Source: Ga0077555 sp041397775
GTDB taxonomy: Bacteria; Pseudomonadota; Alphaproteobacteria; Rhizobiales; Hyphomicrobiaceae
DNA length: 64,000 nucleotides
Reading direction: 5' to 3'
NCBI GenBank assembly: GCA_041397775.1
Contig: JAWKWB010000012.1
Coordinates: forward strand, 77,634-141,633
Shown: positions 54,536 to 64,000 of the stretch, piece by piece
Layout of the letters: each line of letters begins with the position of its first letter
Numbering within the stretch: the first letter of the stretch is position 1
Program-made: the position numbers and the translations under genes
The notes under the pieces: generated by a model
The model's input: the letters and a program-made list of their open reading frames with translations, nothing else
The model's database searches: none
What the model was told of the DNA's origin: nothing

Positions 54536-55069
54536 ATGTTCCTGACGGTGTGGCTAGGCCTGGGTGCGAATGTCAGCGGAAATTTTACCACACCGGTCGA
54601 ATCGCTCGCCTGGGCACTGCAAGAACTGGCTGCGCATGGCATGCATGTCGAAGAGGTGTCGGCCGTCTATCGGTCGCGGGCGATGGGCGTCGTACGCCAG
54701 CCCGACTACTACAACGCCGTCGCGCGGATCAGCCATGCACCGCCGCCTGCGCGCCTGCTGCATCTGGTGAAGACGCTCGAACGCCGGGCCGGCCGCACAC
54801 TCGGCGTTCACTGGGGGCCGCGCCCGCTCGATATCGATATTCTCGCCCATGGCAGCCGCATCATCGGTCATCCGCAACGTGCCACGCGCCGCGGCACGCT
54901 GATCGTGCCGCATCCAGGGCTGGCGGATCGCGAGTTCGTGCTGGTGCCGCTTGCCGAGCTGGCGCCGCATTGGCGCCATCCCCTGCTGCGCCTGACGGCC
55001 GGCGAACTCCTGCGGCGCCGGCCCGGCGTGCGCCGCCGGGCCCGATCCATGGTGCGCCTGCCGCGTTAA
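54536..55069 (+). CDS. folK: Hydroxymethyldihydropterin pyrophosphokinase
   Basis: A 177-residue HPPK that pyrophosphorylates 6-hydroxymethyl-7,8-dihydropterin in folate synthesis. The start WLGLGANVSGN and the RPLDIDIL signature (96-103) are clear. The start at 54536 is preferred over a 60-codon longer ORF that lacks coding character. The 250 bases upstream are AT-richer and hold the divergent promoters of folK and the NYN gene. The last bases overlap the stop codon of the convergent FAD oxidase gene (shared TTAA). Confidence 0.92.
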   Translation: MFLTVWLGLGANVSGNFTTPVESLAWALQELAAHGMHVEEVSAVYRSRAMGVVRQPDYYNAVARISHAPPPARLLHLVKTLERRAGRTLGVHWGPRPLDIDILAHGSRIIGHPQRATRRGTLIVPHPGLADREFVLVPLAELAPHWRHPLLRLTAGELLRRRPGVRRRARSMVRLPR

Positions 55070-56478
55070 GGGAGGATCTTGCCCGGGTTCATGCGCCCGT
55101 CCGGATCGAGCGCGGCCTTGATCGATCGCATGACATCCATGGCGATGGGGCTCTTGTGGGCTGCCATGGCATGCCGTTTCGACTGGCCGATGCCGTGCTC
55201 GGCCGAGAAGCTGCCGCCCAGCGAGACCGCGATCTCGTTGACGAGCGCCTCGAAGCCGTCCGTCTCTGCGGCCCATTTCGGGCGGTCGTCGGCCCAGCCC
55301 GACGGAACGTGCAGGCCGAAATGGATGTTGCCGTCGCCCAAATGCCCGATGGCGGAGATGCGGCCCCGGGGCCAGCGCTTGGAGACCTCGGCAATCGAGC
55401 GCTCGAGGAATTGCGGGACGGCGGAGACCGGCACCGCGGTGTCGGTGTTGATGGCGAAGCCCTCGCGGCGGGCGCACTCGGGATAATCCTCGCGGATCTT
55501 CCAGATGTTGATGCGTTGTGCCTCGCTGTCGGCGATCGAGGCGTCCGTCGCCTCGCCGGCTTCGATGGCCTCGCCGAGCATCTCCTCCAGCATTTCGCGC
55601 AGCGGCACGCTGGGATGGGCGGCGGCGATCTCCATCATGACGTACCAGGGGCTTTCGAGCGGCAAGGGCATGCGCAGGCCGACGCCGTGCTTGGCCGCCG
55701 TCTCCATGCAGTAGCGGGCGCAGAGTTCGAAGGCGATGAGTTCGGTGCCGCTTTCCATGGCGCGGCCGAAGAGCGAAAGGGCCGCGTCCGGACTTGGGAC
55801 GGCGACGAAGGCCGTTTCCACCCGCTTCAGGGCCGGCTGCAAACGCATGGCCGCCGCCGTGATGATGCCCAGCGTGCCTTCGCCGCCGATGAAGAGATGA
55901 CGCAGCGCGTAACCGGAGTTGTCCTTGCGCACGCGCCGCAGGTCGTCGAGCACGCGGCCGTCCGGCAGGACCACCTCGAGGCCCAGGACCAGCTCGCGCG
56001 CGTTGCCCCAGCGCAGGGTGCGGATGCCGCCAGCGTTGGTCGAGAGCATGCCGCCGATCTGCGCGGTGCCCTGGGCCCCCCACTGGATCGGAAACAGGCG
56101 GCCGGCATCGGCGGCGGCCTGCTGCACGTTCTGGACGACGCAGCCGGCCTCGGCCACGATCGAGAAGTCGCGTGGGTCGACATTGCGGATGCGGTTCATG
56201 CGCTCGAGCGAGAGGATGATCGAGGCCGGCCCATTGGCGGGCGGCACCGCGCCGCCGCACAGCCCCGTGCGGCCGCCCGCTGGAACGATGGCAAGGCCTG
56301 CCGCCGACGCACGGCGCACGACCTCGGCCACCTGCTCGGTCGAGTTCGGCTTGACGACGCCCGACGGCGTTCCTTTGTAGGCGCCGCGCCAGTCCACGGC
56401 ATAGGGTGCGATGTCGTCGGCGGCGGTCAGGCAGGCGGAAGGGCCGACGACTTCGGCAAGGTTGGCGAGCGCGGTCAT
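55066..56478 (-). CDS. FAD-binding oxidoreductase, GlcD/D-lactate dehydrogenase type
   Basis: A 470-residue flavoenzyme: an FAD-binding PCMH domain (about 35-215, GLCGGAVPP, NAGGIRTLRWGNARELVLGLEVVLPDG) followed by the FAD-oxidase C-terminal domain ending in HGIGQSK..MDPDG-type sequence and MNPGKILP. Such enzymes oxidise D-2-hydroxy acids (D-lactate, glycolate, D-2-hydroxyglutarate). The start MTALANL has only a weak ribosome binding site. Confidence 0.9.
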   Translation of the reverse strand: MTALANLAEVVGPSACLTAADDIAPYAVDWRGAYKGTPSGVVKPNSTEQVAEVVRRASAAGLAIVPAGGRTGLCGGAVPPANGPASIILSLERMNRIRNVDPRDFSIVAEAGCVVQNVQQAAADAGRLFPIQWGAQGTAQIGGMLSTNAGGIRTLRWGNARELVLGLEVVLPDGRVLDDLRRVRKDNSGYALRHLFIGGEGTLGIITAAAMRLQPALKRVETAFVAVPSPDAALSLFGRAMESGTELIAFELCARYCMETAAKHGVGLRMPLPLESPWYVMMEIAAAHPSVPLREMLEEMLGEAIEAGEATDASIADSEAQRINIWKIREDYPECARREGFAINTDTAVPVSAVPQFLERSIAEVSKRWPRGRISAIGHLGDGNIHFGLHVPSGWADDRPKWAAETDGFEALVNEIAVSLGGSFSAEHGIGQSKRHAMAAHKSPIAMDVMRSIKAALDPDGRMNPGKILP

Positions 56479-56601
56479 GGGCGATGATCTCGTGTGAATG
56501 GAGGGCGAACTGAAGATGTCGCCGCCCTCGTTACACCACGGGACGCGGCAGGTCACGCGGGAGCGACGTCGCCGCTCCCTGCGCCGGTTCGGATACCCCG
56601 G

Positions 56602-57738
56602 CTATTCGGAAACCGTGGCCGACAGCCGTTCTACGGCTTCCACGAAGTCCTGTTTGAAGGCGAGAACGACGGAGCGGGCCGATTGCTCCTCGTTCATGAG
56701 GCCGACGGCCTGGCCGACATAATATGTCGCCAATTCCTTGGCTCCGGAATGACCGCCGGCTGCCAGCTTGTCGATCTTGGCGAGTGCCGGCCGGCTTATG
56801 ATGCCTTGCAGCGGCATCGGCAGGGGATCGGGCGAGCCCGCGCCGTGCCAGGCGTCGGTCCAGGCGGATTTGAGCTGGCGGGTCGGCTTGCCCGTGCGGC
56901 TGCGCGAGCGCACGGTGTCGCGCGAAGTCGCCTTCAGCATCTTTTCCTTCACGGTGGGCGTCGTCTCGGCTTCCGCCGTCGTCAGCCAGACCGAACCCGT
57001 CCAGGCGCCTGCCGCGCCCATCGCCATGCAGGCGGCCATCTGCCGGCCCGTCGCGATACCGCCGGCGGCCAGCACCTGGATGTCCGGATAGTCCTTGATG
57101 GCGTCCAGCACCTCGGGGATGAGCACCATGGTGGAGACCTCGCCGCAGTGCCCGCCCGCCTCGGTGCCCGACACCACGAGAATGTCCACGCCCGCCGCGG
57201 CATGCTTGAGCGCGTGCTCCTTGGCACCTGTCAGCGCGCCGACCGCGATGCCCTTGGCGCGGCAGCGCTCCATCACGGACTTCGGCGGCACGCCGAGAGC
57301 GTTCACGAACAGGGCGATGGGATGGGCGAAGGCGACGTCGAGCAGGCGTTGGGCGCCGTCCTCGCGCAGATTGTCCGTGTAGTCGTGCGCCCAATCGACG
57401 GTCCACAGATCCGAGGTGTCGATGCCCTTTTCGGCCAGCAGGCGCTCGACGTGCTGGCGGTGACCGGCTGGAACGCGCGCGGCCAGCTCGGCGGCAGCAA
57501 GGGCGCCGGCCTTGTCCTCCATCTTGTTGGGAATCAGGAGATCGACGCCGTAGGGGCGGCCCCCGATATGCTTGTCGATCCAGTCCAGCTCGACGGCGAG
57601 GCTCTCTGGCGTGTGGCCGACGGCGCCGAGAACGCCGATCCCACCGGCATTCGACACGGCCACGACGACGTCGCGGCAGTGCGTGAAGGCGAACAGCGGA
57701 AATTCAATGCCGAACCGCTGACACAGCTTCGTATTCAT
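56602..57738 (-). CDS. Nitronate monooxygenase family FMN enzyme
   Basis: A 378-residue TIM-barrel flavoprotein of the 2-nitropropane dioxygenase/nitronate monooxygenase family. SNAGGIGVLGA near the N-terminus, SGTEAGGHCG (phosphate/FMN binding) and AAGGIATGRQMAAC are the family motifs. It may detoxify nitronates or serve as an NADH:quinone reductase; some members do only the latter. The gene stands alone, 123 bases from the FAD oxidase start. Confidence 0.88.
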   Translation of the reverse strand: MNTKLCQRFGIEFPLFAFTHCRDVVVAVSNAGGIGVLGAVGHTPESLAVELDWIDKHIGGRPYGVDLLIPNKMEDKAGALAAAELAARVPAGHRQHVERLLAEKGIDTSDLWTVDWAHDYTDNLREDGAQRLLDVAFAHPIALFVNALGVPPKSVMERCRAKGIAVGALTGAKEHALKHAAAGVDILVVSGTEAGGHCGEVSTMVLIPEVLDAIKDYPDIQVLAAGGIATGRQMAACMAMGAAGAWTGSVWLTTAEAETTPTVKEKMLKATSRDTVRSRSRTGKPTRQLKSAWTDAWHGAGSPDPLPMPLQGIISRPALAKIDKLAAGGHSGAKELATYYVGQAVGLMNEEQSARSVVLAFKQDFVEAVERLSATVSE

Positions 57739-57858
57739 GGCGTTCCCATCCCTGGCTTGCTTATTCTTTGTGCGCCATGGTGCATCGGCACACCATGCCG
57801 GGGCAAGTCACGTCTCGCGGATGTCACAAATCTGGGGGCGCCAAGGGTTGGGGGCGCG

Positions 57859-58617
57859 TCAGGCTGGCGGCGCCACCGCATCGCCGACGGCCATCTCCCC
57901 TCCCTCGGACACCTTGGCGTAGATGCCGAAATCCGCGTGTCCGAAATGACGCTGCAGGATCGCCGGGATGGCCGTGTCGCGCTGCGCCGTATCGGGATCG
58001 ACATTGGTCGCATCGCAGCGCTGCGTGCGGGCGAAGGCTGACAGCCTGGTGCCGCCAACCGCGAAGGTCTTGTCGAGCCAGGCGAACTCCTCCCACGCCG
58101 GCAGGTCGTCGATATAGACGTTGGCGCGGAAGCGCAGCGGATGGATGGTGCGGCCCGCCACCCGCTCCAGCTCGCGCAGGGACGCGAGATTGACGATGTG
58201 CAGGCACTTGGGCGCAACGTCGGAGAAACTGTGGCCGGGCGCCAGCACCACCTTCGGCGCGCCGCGAAGCGAGCTCTTCATGTAGGCGGCCATGAACTGC
58301 TCGATCATCTGGCGCCCGATCGGCGTCGTGAGGTTGCCGCGCGCGACCTGGCGGCCATCACGCAGGATCGTCAGCGTCGTCGTATCGTCGTCGAAACGCG
58401 CCTCGAGCGTCGCCAGCCGCTCGTCACGCATGAGCATGAGGAAGTTGATCTTGGGGAGATGCCGGGGATGCTCCGGATCGAAGCGACCGTGTCCGTTCTC
58501 GATGGCGAAGGCGCGGTCGAACGGCATCGTGCCGCCGGCCGGCAGCGTCACCCGGTCGAGCGGCTGCGGCGTCAGGCCCTTCACGGGATAGCGATAAAGC
58601 GCGGCGATGCGGCTCAT
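57859..58617 (-). CDS. MOSC-domain protein
   Basis: A 252-residue protein with an N-terminal MOSC beta-barrel (YPVKGLTPQPLDRVTL) and the C-terminal MOSC domain (LRFRANVYID, then RCDATNVDPDTAQRD, with the conserved Cys). These proteins handle sulphur or molybdenum-cofactor chemistry; related mARC-type enzymes reduce N-hydroxylated compounds. GGGG precedes the chosen ATG; an in-frame ATG four codons up is possible. Its start is 11 bases after the rraB stop, so the two are co-transcribed. Confidence 0.87.
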   Translation of the reverse strand: MSRIAALYRYPVKGLTPQPLDRVTLPAGGTMPFDRAFAIENGHGRFDPEHPRHLPKINFLMLMRDERLATLEARFDDDTTTLTILRDGRQVARGNLTTPIGRQMIEQFMAAYMKSSLRGAPKVVLAPGHSFSDVAPKCLHIVNLASLRELERVAGRTIHPLRFRANVYIDDLPAWEEFAWLDKTFAVGGTRLSAFARTQRCDATNVDPDTAQRDTAIPAILQRHFGHADFGIYAKVSEGGEMAVGDAVAPPA

Positions 58618-58628
58618 GATGCCCCTGT

Positions 58629-59003
58629 TCATTCTTCCCATTGGCTGATCGACCAGCCAGTTGTCACGCCGCGATAAGACTTCGCGTCGTACTCGGCGCG
58701 TTCGACGGCGCGCTTGAGTTCATGGTGTGTCGGCGCGATGGTGACATCGATGTCGAGGCACCAGTTGCCCACGCCGTCCACGTCGGCCTCCTCGTCGTGA
58801 TCGAGGAAGACGCCATGCCCCTGATTGGTCTGCGAGGCGGCCATCGCTTCGGCGTCCGCGCGTGTCTCGAACCTGGCCGACAGGGTCATCAGCGCCTTGT
58901 CCGGCAGTGGCGCGAACCGTTTGGCAAAAGCATGCAACTTGTCGCCATAGACGTCATTGGGAAAAAGCTTCGCGTCACGTCTGCGAAAAAGGAATGACAG
59001 CAT
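58629..59003 (-). CDS. rraB: RraB-family regulator of RNase E
   Basis: A 124-residue protein matching the RraB fold: FPNDVYGDKL, then a QTNQGHGVFLDHDEEADVDGVG acidic segment and the WCLDIDVTIAPTHHELKRA core. RraB binds RNase E and inhibits its action on some RNAs in E. coli. The start MLSFLFRRR at 59003 has GGAG upstream. It is the first gene of a two-gene unit with the MOSC gene and divergent from clpB. Confidence 0.82.
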   Translation of the reverse strand: MLSFLFRRRDAKLFPNDVYGDKLHAFAKRFAPLPDKALMTLSARFETRADAEAMAASQTNQGHGVFLDHDEEADVDGVGNWCLDIDVTIAPTHHELKRAVERAEYDAKSYRGVTTGWSISQWEE

Positions 59004-59137
59004 TGCTTCAGCTCCAACGGGCCACGGCACGCCGCATTCTTCGGATTTTCCAGGGCAATCGCAACCCCGACGTTACGGGAATCTCGGCGAACGGCGCGGA
59101 GTTGCATGCACGAGGCATCTTTCATGACGCTCGCCCT

Positions 59138-59166
59138 CTTCAAGGGATCGTGCTCCGTACCTAGAT
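59138..59166 (+). promoter_or_regulatory. Possible heat-shock (sigma-32) promoter of clpB
   Basis: CTTCAA (59138-59143), 16 bases, then CCTAGAT (59160-59166) resembles the RpoH pattern CTTGAA/CCCATnT only loosely. It lies about 130 bases before the clpB start. Judged by eye with two mismatches in the best half. Confidence 0.3.
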
Positions 59167-59293
59167 AACCCTCGGGTTCGCCTCGCAGAGGGAGCCTGAT
59201 CCAGCCCGCTGCCCCACACGCAGCGCGCGCGTGGTCATTTTCAAAGCAGCCGCAATCGCCGCTTCGGGGCCATTGCGGCGGGTGGAGGGACTT

Positions 59294-61894
<2,601 letters not shown>

Positions 61895-61921
61895 CCGGCG
61901 GCGCGCGTTTCAGAAGGCTTG

Positions 61922-61956
61922 CGGCCGGGATCACGCGTCCCGGCCGTTTTCTTTTT
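61922..61956 (+). terminator. Rho-independent terminator of clpB
   Basis: CGGCCGGGA (61922-61930) pairs perfectly with TCCCGGCCG (61938-61946) around a seven-base loop and is followed by TTTTCTTTTT (61947-61956). Confidence 0.9.
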
Positions 61957-62182
61957 CAGCGCGCGGCGTCGAAGTCGCGCTTGGCGGGGGGCTGGAAGGG
62001 GGGCAGGACGTGCTTATGGAGGGGCGGAAGTCGAGCGGTCAGGGATTGACCAAGTTATTATAGCATCCGATCATGTCCGCAGCCGAGGGTGTTCCTGCAC
62101 AAGCGGAAGATGCGTCGTTCATGAGCCTGCCACTCACCAAATGACAGACTCGTTTCAAATAAATGCCCTGTAGGCGGTCACA

Positions 62183-62767
62183 ATGGATTTAATTCGCGCC
62201 CGGCAGTTCAGCAGTTATCAGTATGGTGATCCACGCGGCTATCTCGTCGAACTGCGCAAGGCAGAAGTCGCGCTTGGCTCATCTGTGATGCCAGAGCGAG
62301 TGCGCCGATTGAGAACCAACGGCCTCAAGTCTGAACGAGAGATGCGAGATGCTGCCCTATTCTGCGTTGGAATAGGTGAGCGTTGCGGGCTTCAGATCAG
62401 GTTTGCGCCGGTCGAGGATGAGGATTTTGATTTTGTCTCAACGTGGTCGGCAGGGGAGTCACGGCACTTCTGCTGCGTGCAACTTAAGGAGTTGGTACCT
62501 GACGACTTAAATCGGAAGGCTTCGATTGAGGATGTGTTGAAGACACTCTCCAAGTACCAGAACGCAACCGATCTCACGATTGCGATACGCCTTAACCGAG
62601 ACATCTCTTTCGATCCAGCTTCGCTGAAATTGCCTGAACAGCTTAAGCTCGGCGGCCTGTGGGTATTTGGGAGCGTTTCAGAAGATCAATCTAGATGGGC
62701 GGTGTGGGGTGATTTTGCTTCTGCGGTCCCTGAACCCTTCGGAACAGTGTTTGAATATCCAAGTTGA
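62183..62767 (+). CDS. Uncharacterised protein, possible PD-(D/E)xK-like nuclease fold
   Basis: A 194-residue protein of unknown function. A helix with EREMRDAALF is followed by strands IRFAPVEDEDFDFVST and HFCCVQLKEL; the acidic residues and the Q-L-K segment are arranged as in restriction-like nucleases (acid, then strand with QxK). The C-terminal half has LKLPEQLKLGGLWVFG and QSRWAVWG strands. Base composition is clearly less GC-rich than neighbouring genes, which suggests transfer. AGGCGG lies upstream of the ATG. Convergent with the next unknown gene, 17 bases apart. Confidence 0.65.
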   Translation: MDLIRARQFSSYQYGDPRGYLVELRKAEVALGSSVMPERVRRLRTNGLKSEREMRDAALFCVGIGERCGLQIRFAPVEDEDFDFVSTWSAGESRHFCCVQLKELVPDDLNRKASIEDVLKTLSKYQNATDLTIAIRLNRDISFDPASLKLPEQLKLGGLWVFGSVSEDQSRWAVWGDFASAVPEPFGTVFEYPS

Positions 62768-62784
62768 ACTTTGTGCGCCTCCGA

Positions 62785-63456
62785 TTACGGCCTTACGCCA
62801 CTGCCGTCTTCGTATCGCCATTTCGTTAGTTCTTCAGGAGGTATGCGGTTCTTCACCCAGTGCTCGACACTCTCCCGAAGCGGAACACAGGGGCCAATCA
62901 CTGTGTGTTCGAATAGCGGAAGGTCTCGGTCGGGATCAGTATCCGCCGATAACCGGAACGCCTCCCAGAGAAACTCTGTTAAAGCAGCATTGGTTTTGCT
63001 GACGTTAACATCCTGATCAACATCTCCTCCAACCAACCAGATTACTCTTCCCACCAGACTGTGCACTATCGGATATGGCAGGTAATGGAGGCGCCCCAGA
63101 CGCATCGAGACATTTGCATAGTTCACCTTGTCGAAGTACGCGGGCGAAGCCTGGATTCGGCCCATTCGAACGGAGTTGTGGTAGACGTCGAAGTGTCTCC
63201 CGAATATGGGGCTGTCAAAGCTTTCGACGTAAATTTCATCTGTCGCATCGACCGTCCATGCGGGATCTGCACCGGCTTCGATGGCGGTCGGTAGCCACGA
63301 GAACAGATCGAAGAAGTCTTTGTCTCCCGCCATCGGATTTGGCCTGCTGACAGAAGAGAACTGGAACCAGAGCAGAGGTCGCTTGCGCTGCTCTCCTTCC
63401 AACAACTGGCGACGGACGCCGTCCTCCAGCGTTGGCTTCTTCGACCGTCCGAACAT
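62785..63456 (-). CDS. Uncharacterised protein
   Basis: A 223-residue protein with no family that I recognise. The N-terminus is basic and helical (MFGRSKKPTLEDGVRRQLL). The middle is aromatic-rich (DKDFFDLFSWLP, RHFDVYHNSVRMGRIQASP), followed by a hydrophobic VGRVIWLVGGDVDQDVNVS strand and an acidic helical end. No signal peptide or membrane helix. GGGAG stands six bases before the ATG; an ATG six codons up is possible, and the long ORF extension beyond is not believed. Lower GC than the housekeeping genes. Confidence 0.6.
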   Translation of the reverse strand: MFGRSKKPTLEDGVRRQLLEGEQRKRPLLWFQFSSVSRPNPMAGDKDFFDLFSWLPTAIEAGADPAWTVDATDEIYVESFDSPIFGRHFDVYHNSVRMGRIQASPAYFDKVNYANVSMRLGRLHYLPYPIVHSLVGRVIWLVGGDVDQDVNVSKTNAALTEFLWEAFRLSADTDPDRDLPLFEHTVIGPCVPLRESVEHWVKNRIPPEELTKWRYEDGSGVRP

Positions 63457-63868
63457 GCAAATCTCCCGTAACATTGCACGCGTCGTCCTCGGAATTGCAT
63501 CAACGCGTTGTTGAAGACGGCTCTCCAATTCGCCCTTGCCGCCGGGCGCCTGACGGTCAGTATTGGGGGTTCTTCTGCCGTGATTTTGACTGAACGATAG
63601 GGCCGGGCCTCGCCACCGGTCAATGACGGCTTTCTCCGCTGCTCGGCCATTCCGAAGCCAGCGGCAGAACGGGTCTTCGCGACGAGAGCGAAGAGGACAG
63701 TGGGAAGCGTGGGTGATTGGGCCAGCAGATCTTCGCTGACGGGAAAGACCCCGGCTCGGCGCGGCTTGGCGTTGCCGGGCCGCTTGGCCGGGGAACCGGA
63801 GGGGGAGGCGGCGAGGGAACAGGGTGGCCGGGGCGTGACACCGCGCGGTCTGCGCCAGAAGAAAGTAG
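63457..63868. other. Gene-free stretch
   Basis: No supported gene; reading frames here are open only because of base composition. G-rich direct runs (about 63760-63830) are present but no organised repeat was recognised. Confidence 0.3.
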
Positions 63869-63967
63869 GTTGGGTTAGCGCGGCCGGATGAACGAGCATT
63901 GCTCCGCGCGCAGACTCGCGCGTAACCCAACAGCCAAGCCCCGAGAATATTCGTTGGGTTACGCGCG
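63869..63967. repeat. GTTGGGTTACGCG inverted repeat cluster
   Basis: CGCGCGTAACCCAAC (63917-63931) and GTTGGGTTACGCGCG (63953-63967) are perfect 15-bp arms around 21 bases. A third related copy, GTTGGGTTAGCGCG, lies at 63869-63882. The same GTTGGGTTACGC word is a frequent intergenic repeat in many bacteria. The element continues to the window edge and may be longer. Confidence 0.65.
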
Positions 63968-64000
63968 GCGCGATGCTCTCGACCTGCCTTGAAACAGCAT

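Noticed and set aside
59231..59293. 21-codon upstream extension of clpB
   Set aside because: The conserved N-domain start MNIDQYT has a perfect GGAGGG directly upstream.
61971..62277. 15-bp exact repeat GAAGTCGCGCTTGGC (61971-61985 and 62263-62277) as possible attachment sites
   Set aside because: A 15-bp repeat is expected about twice by chance in a 64-kb window; the second copy is inside a coding region and no integrase is present.

Overview
The window is GC-rich chromosomal DNA from an alphaproteobacterium, most likely of the order Hyphomicrobiales (Rhizobiales). The reasons are the block ribF, ileS, lspA, lipoprotein, two M16 peptidases, pgi and mutL, a TIGR03808-type twin-arginine repeat protein, a MntR/MntH pair and the codon use. 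The genus cannot be named from the sequence alone. No phage, transposase, CRISPR array or rRNA is visible. One tRNA gene (Lys, anticodon CTT) is present. About 50 protein genes are supported.

Layout. 1-1155 is rodA, followed by an interspersed repeat and tRNA-Lys. 2271-6839 is a four-gene redox operon: a flavoprotein/[2Fe-2S]/cytochrome b fusion, an 11-haem cytochrome c, a Tll0287-like (DUF3365) c-type haem protein and a single-domain globin. 6895-17299 holds a LysR regulator, a peptide-type ABC importer and the enzyme set AtzG-AtzE-AtzH-AtzF, which would take carboxybiuret-type compounds to ammonia and CO2. 17370-19350 is mntR/mntH with two operator-like palindromes. 19359-22701 carries a short-chain dehydrogenase, an orphan RTX-acyltransferase homologue, an (R)-enoyl-CoA hydratase and ribF. 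Two long palindromic repeats then precede the housekeeping block ileS-lspA-lipoprotein-M16-M16-pgi-mutL (23253-34174). 34195-44832 is mixed: a PnkP-like phosphatase with a broken kinase domain, meaB, pyroglutamyl peptidase, a TIGR03808 protein, an amidase, a cold-shock protein, a CoA transferase, an L,D-transpeptidase and an HMG-CoA-lyase-like protein. 44877-51869 is a minus-strand acyl-CoA catabolic operon. 52001-59003 holds an AEC transporter, family 5 uracil-DNA glycosylase, a NYN protein, folK, an FAD oxidase, nitronate monooxygenase, a MOSC protein and rraB. clpB ends in a strong terminator, and 61957-64000 is a lower-GC islet with two unknown genes and a terminal inverted repeat.

The most unusual content is the 2271-6839 operon. 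Its first protein joins a cytoplasmic NAD(P)H-FAD-[2Fe-2S] module to a membrane domain with two His pairs, each 14 residues apart, the spacing of di-haem cytochrome b. The next two genes encode exported c-type haem proteins. Together they look like a path for electrons from NAD(P)H across the membrane to the periplasm, with a cytoplasmic globin in the same operon. The terminal acceptor cannot be read from the sequence. Several enzymes elsewhere have lost family catalytic residues (PnkP kinase P-loop, HMG-CoA lyase cysteine, both crotonase glutamates, the aspartate of the HlyC-type acyltransferase), and these are listed as separate findings. All alignments to family residues were made by eye.
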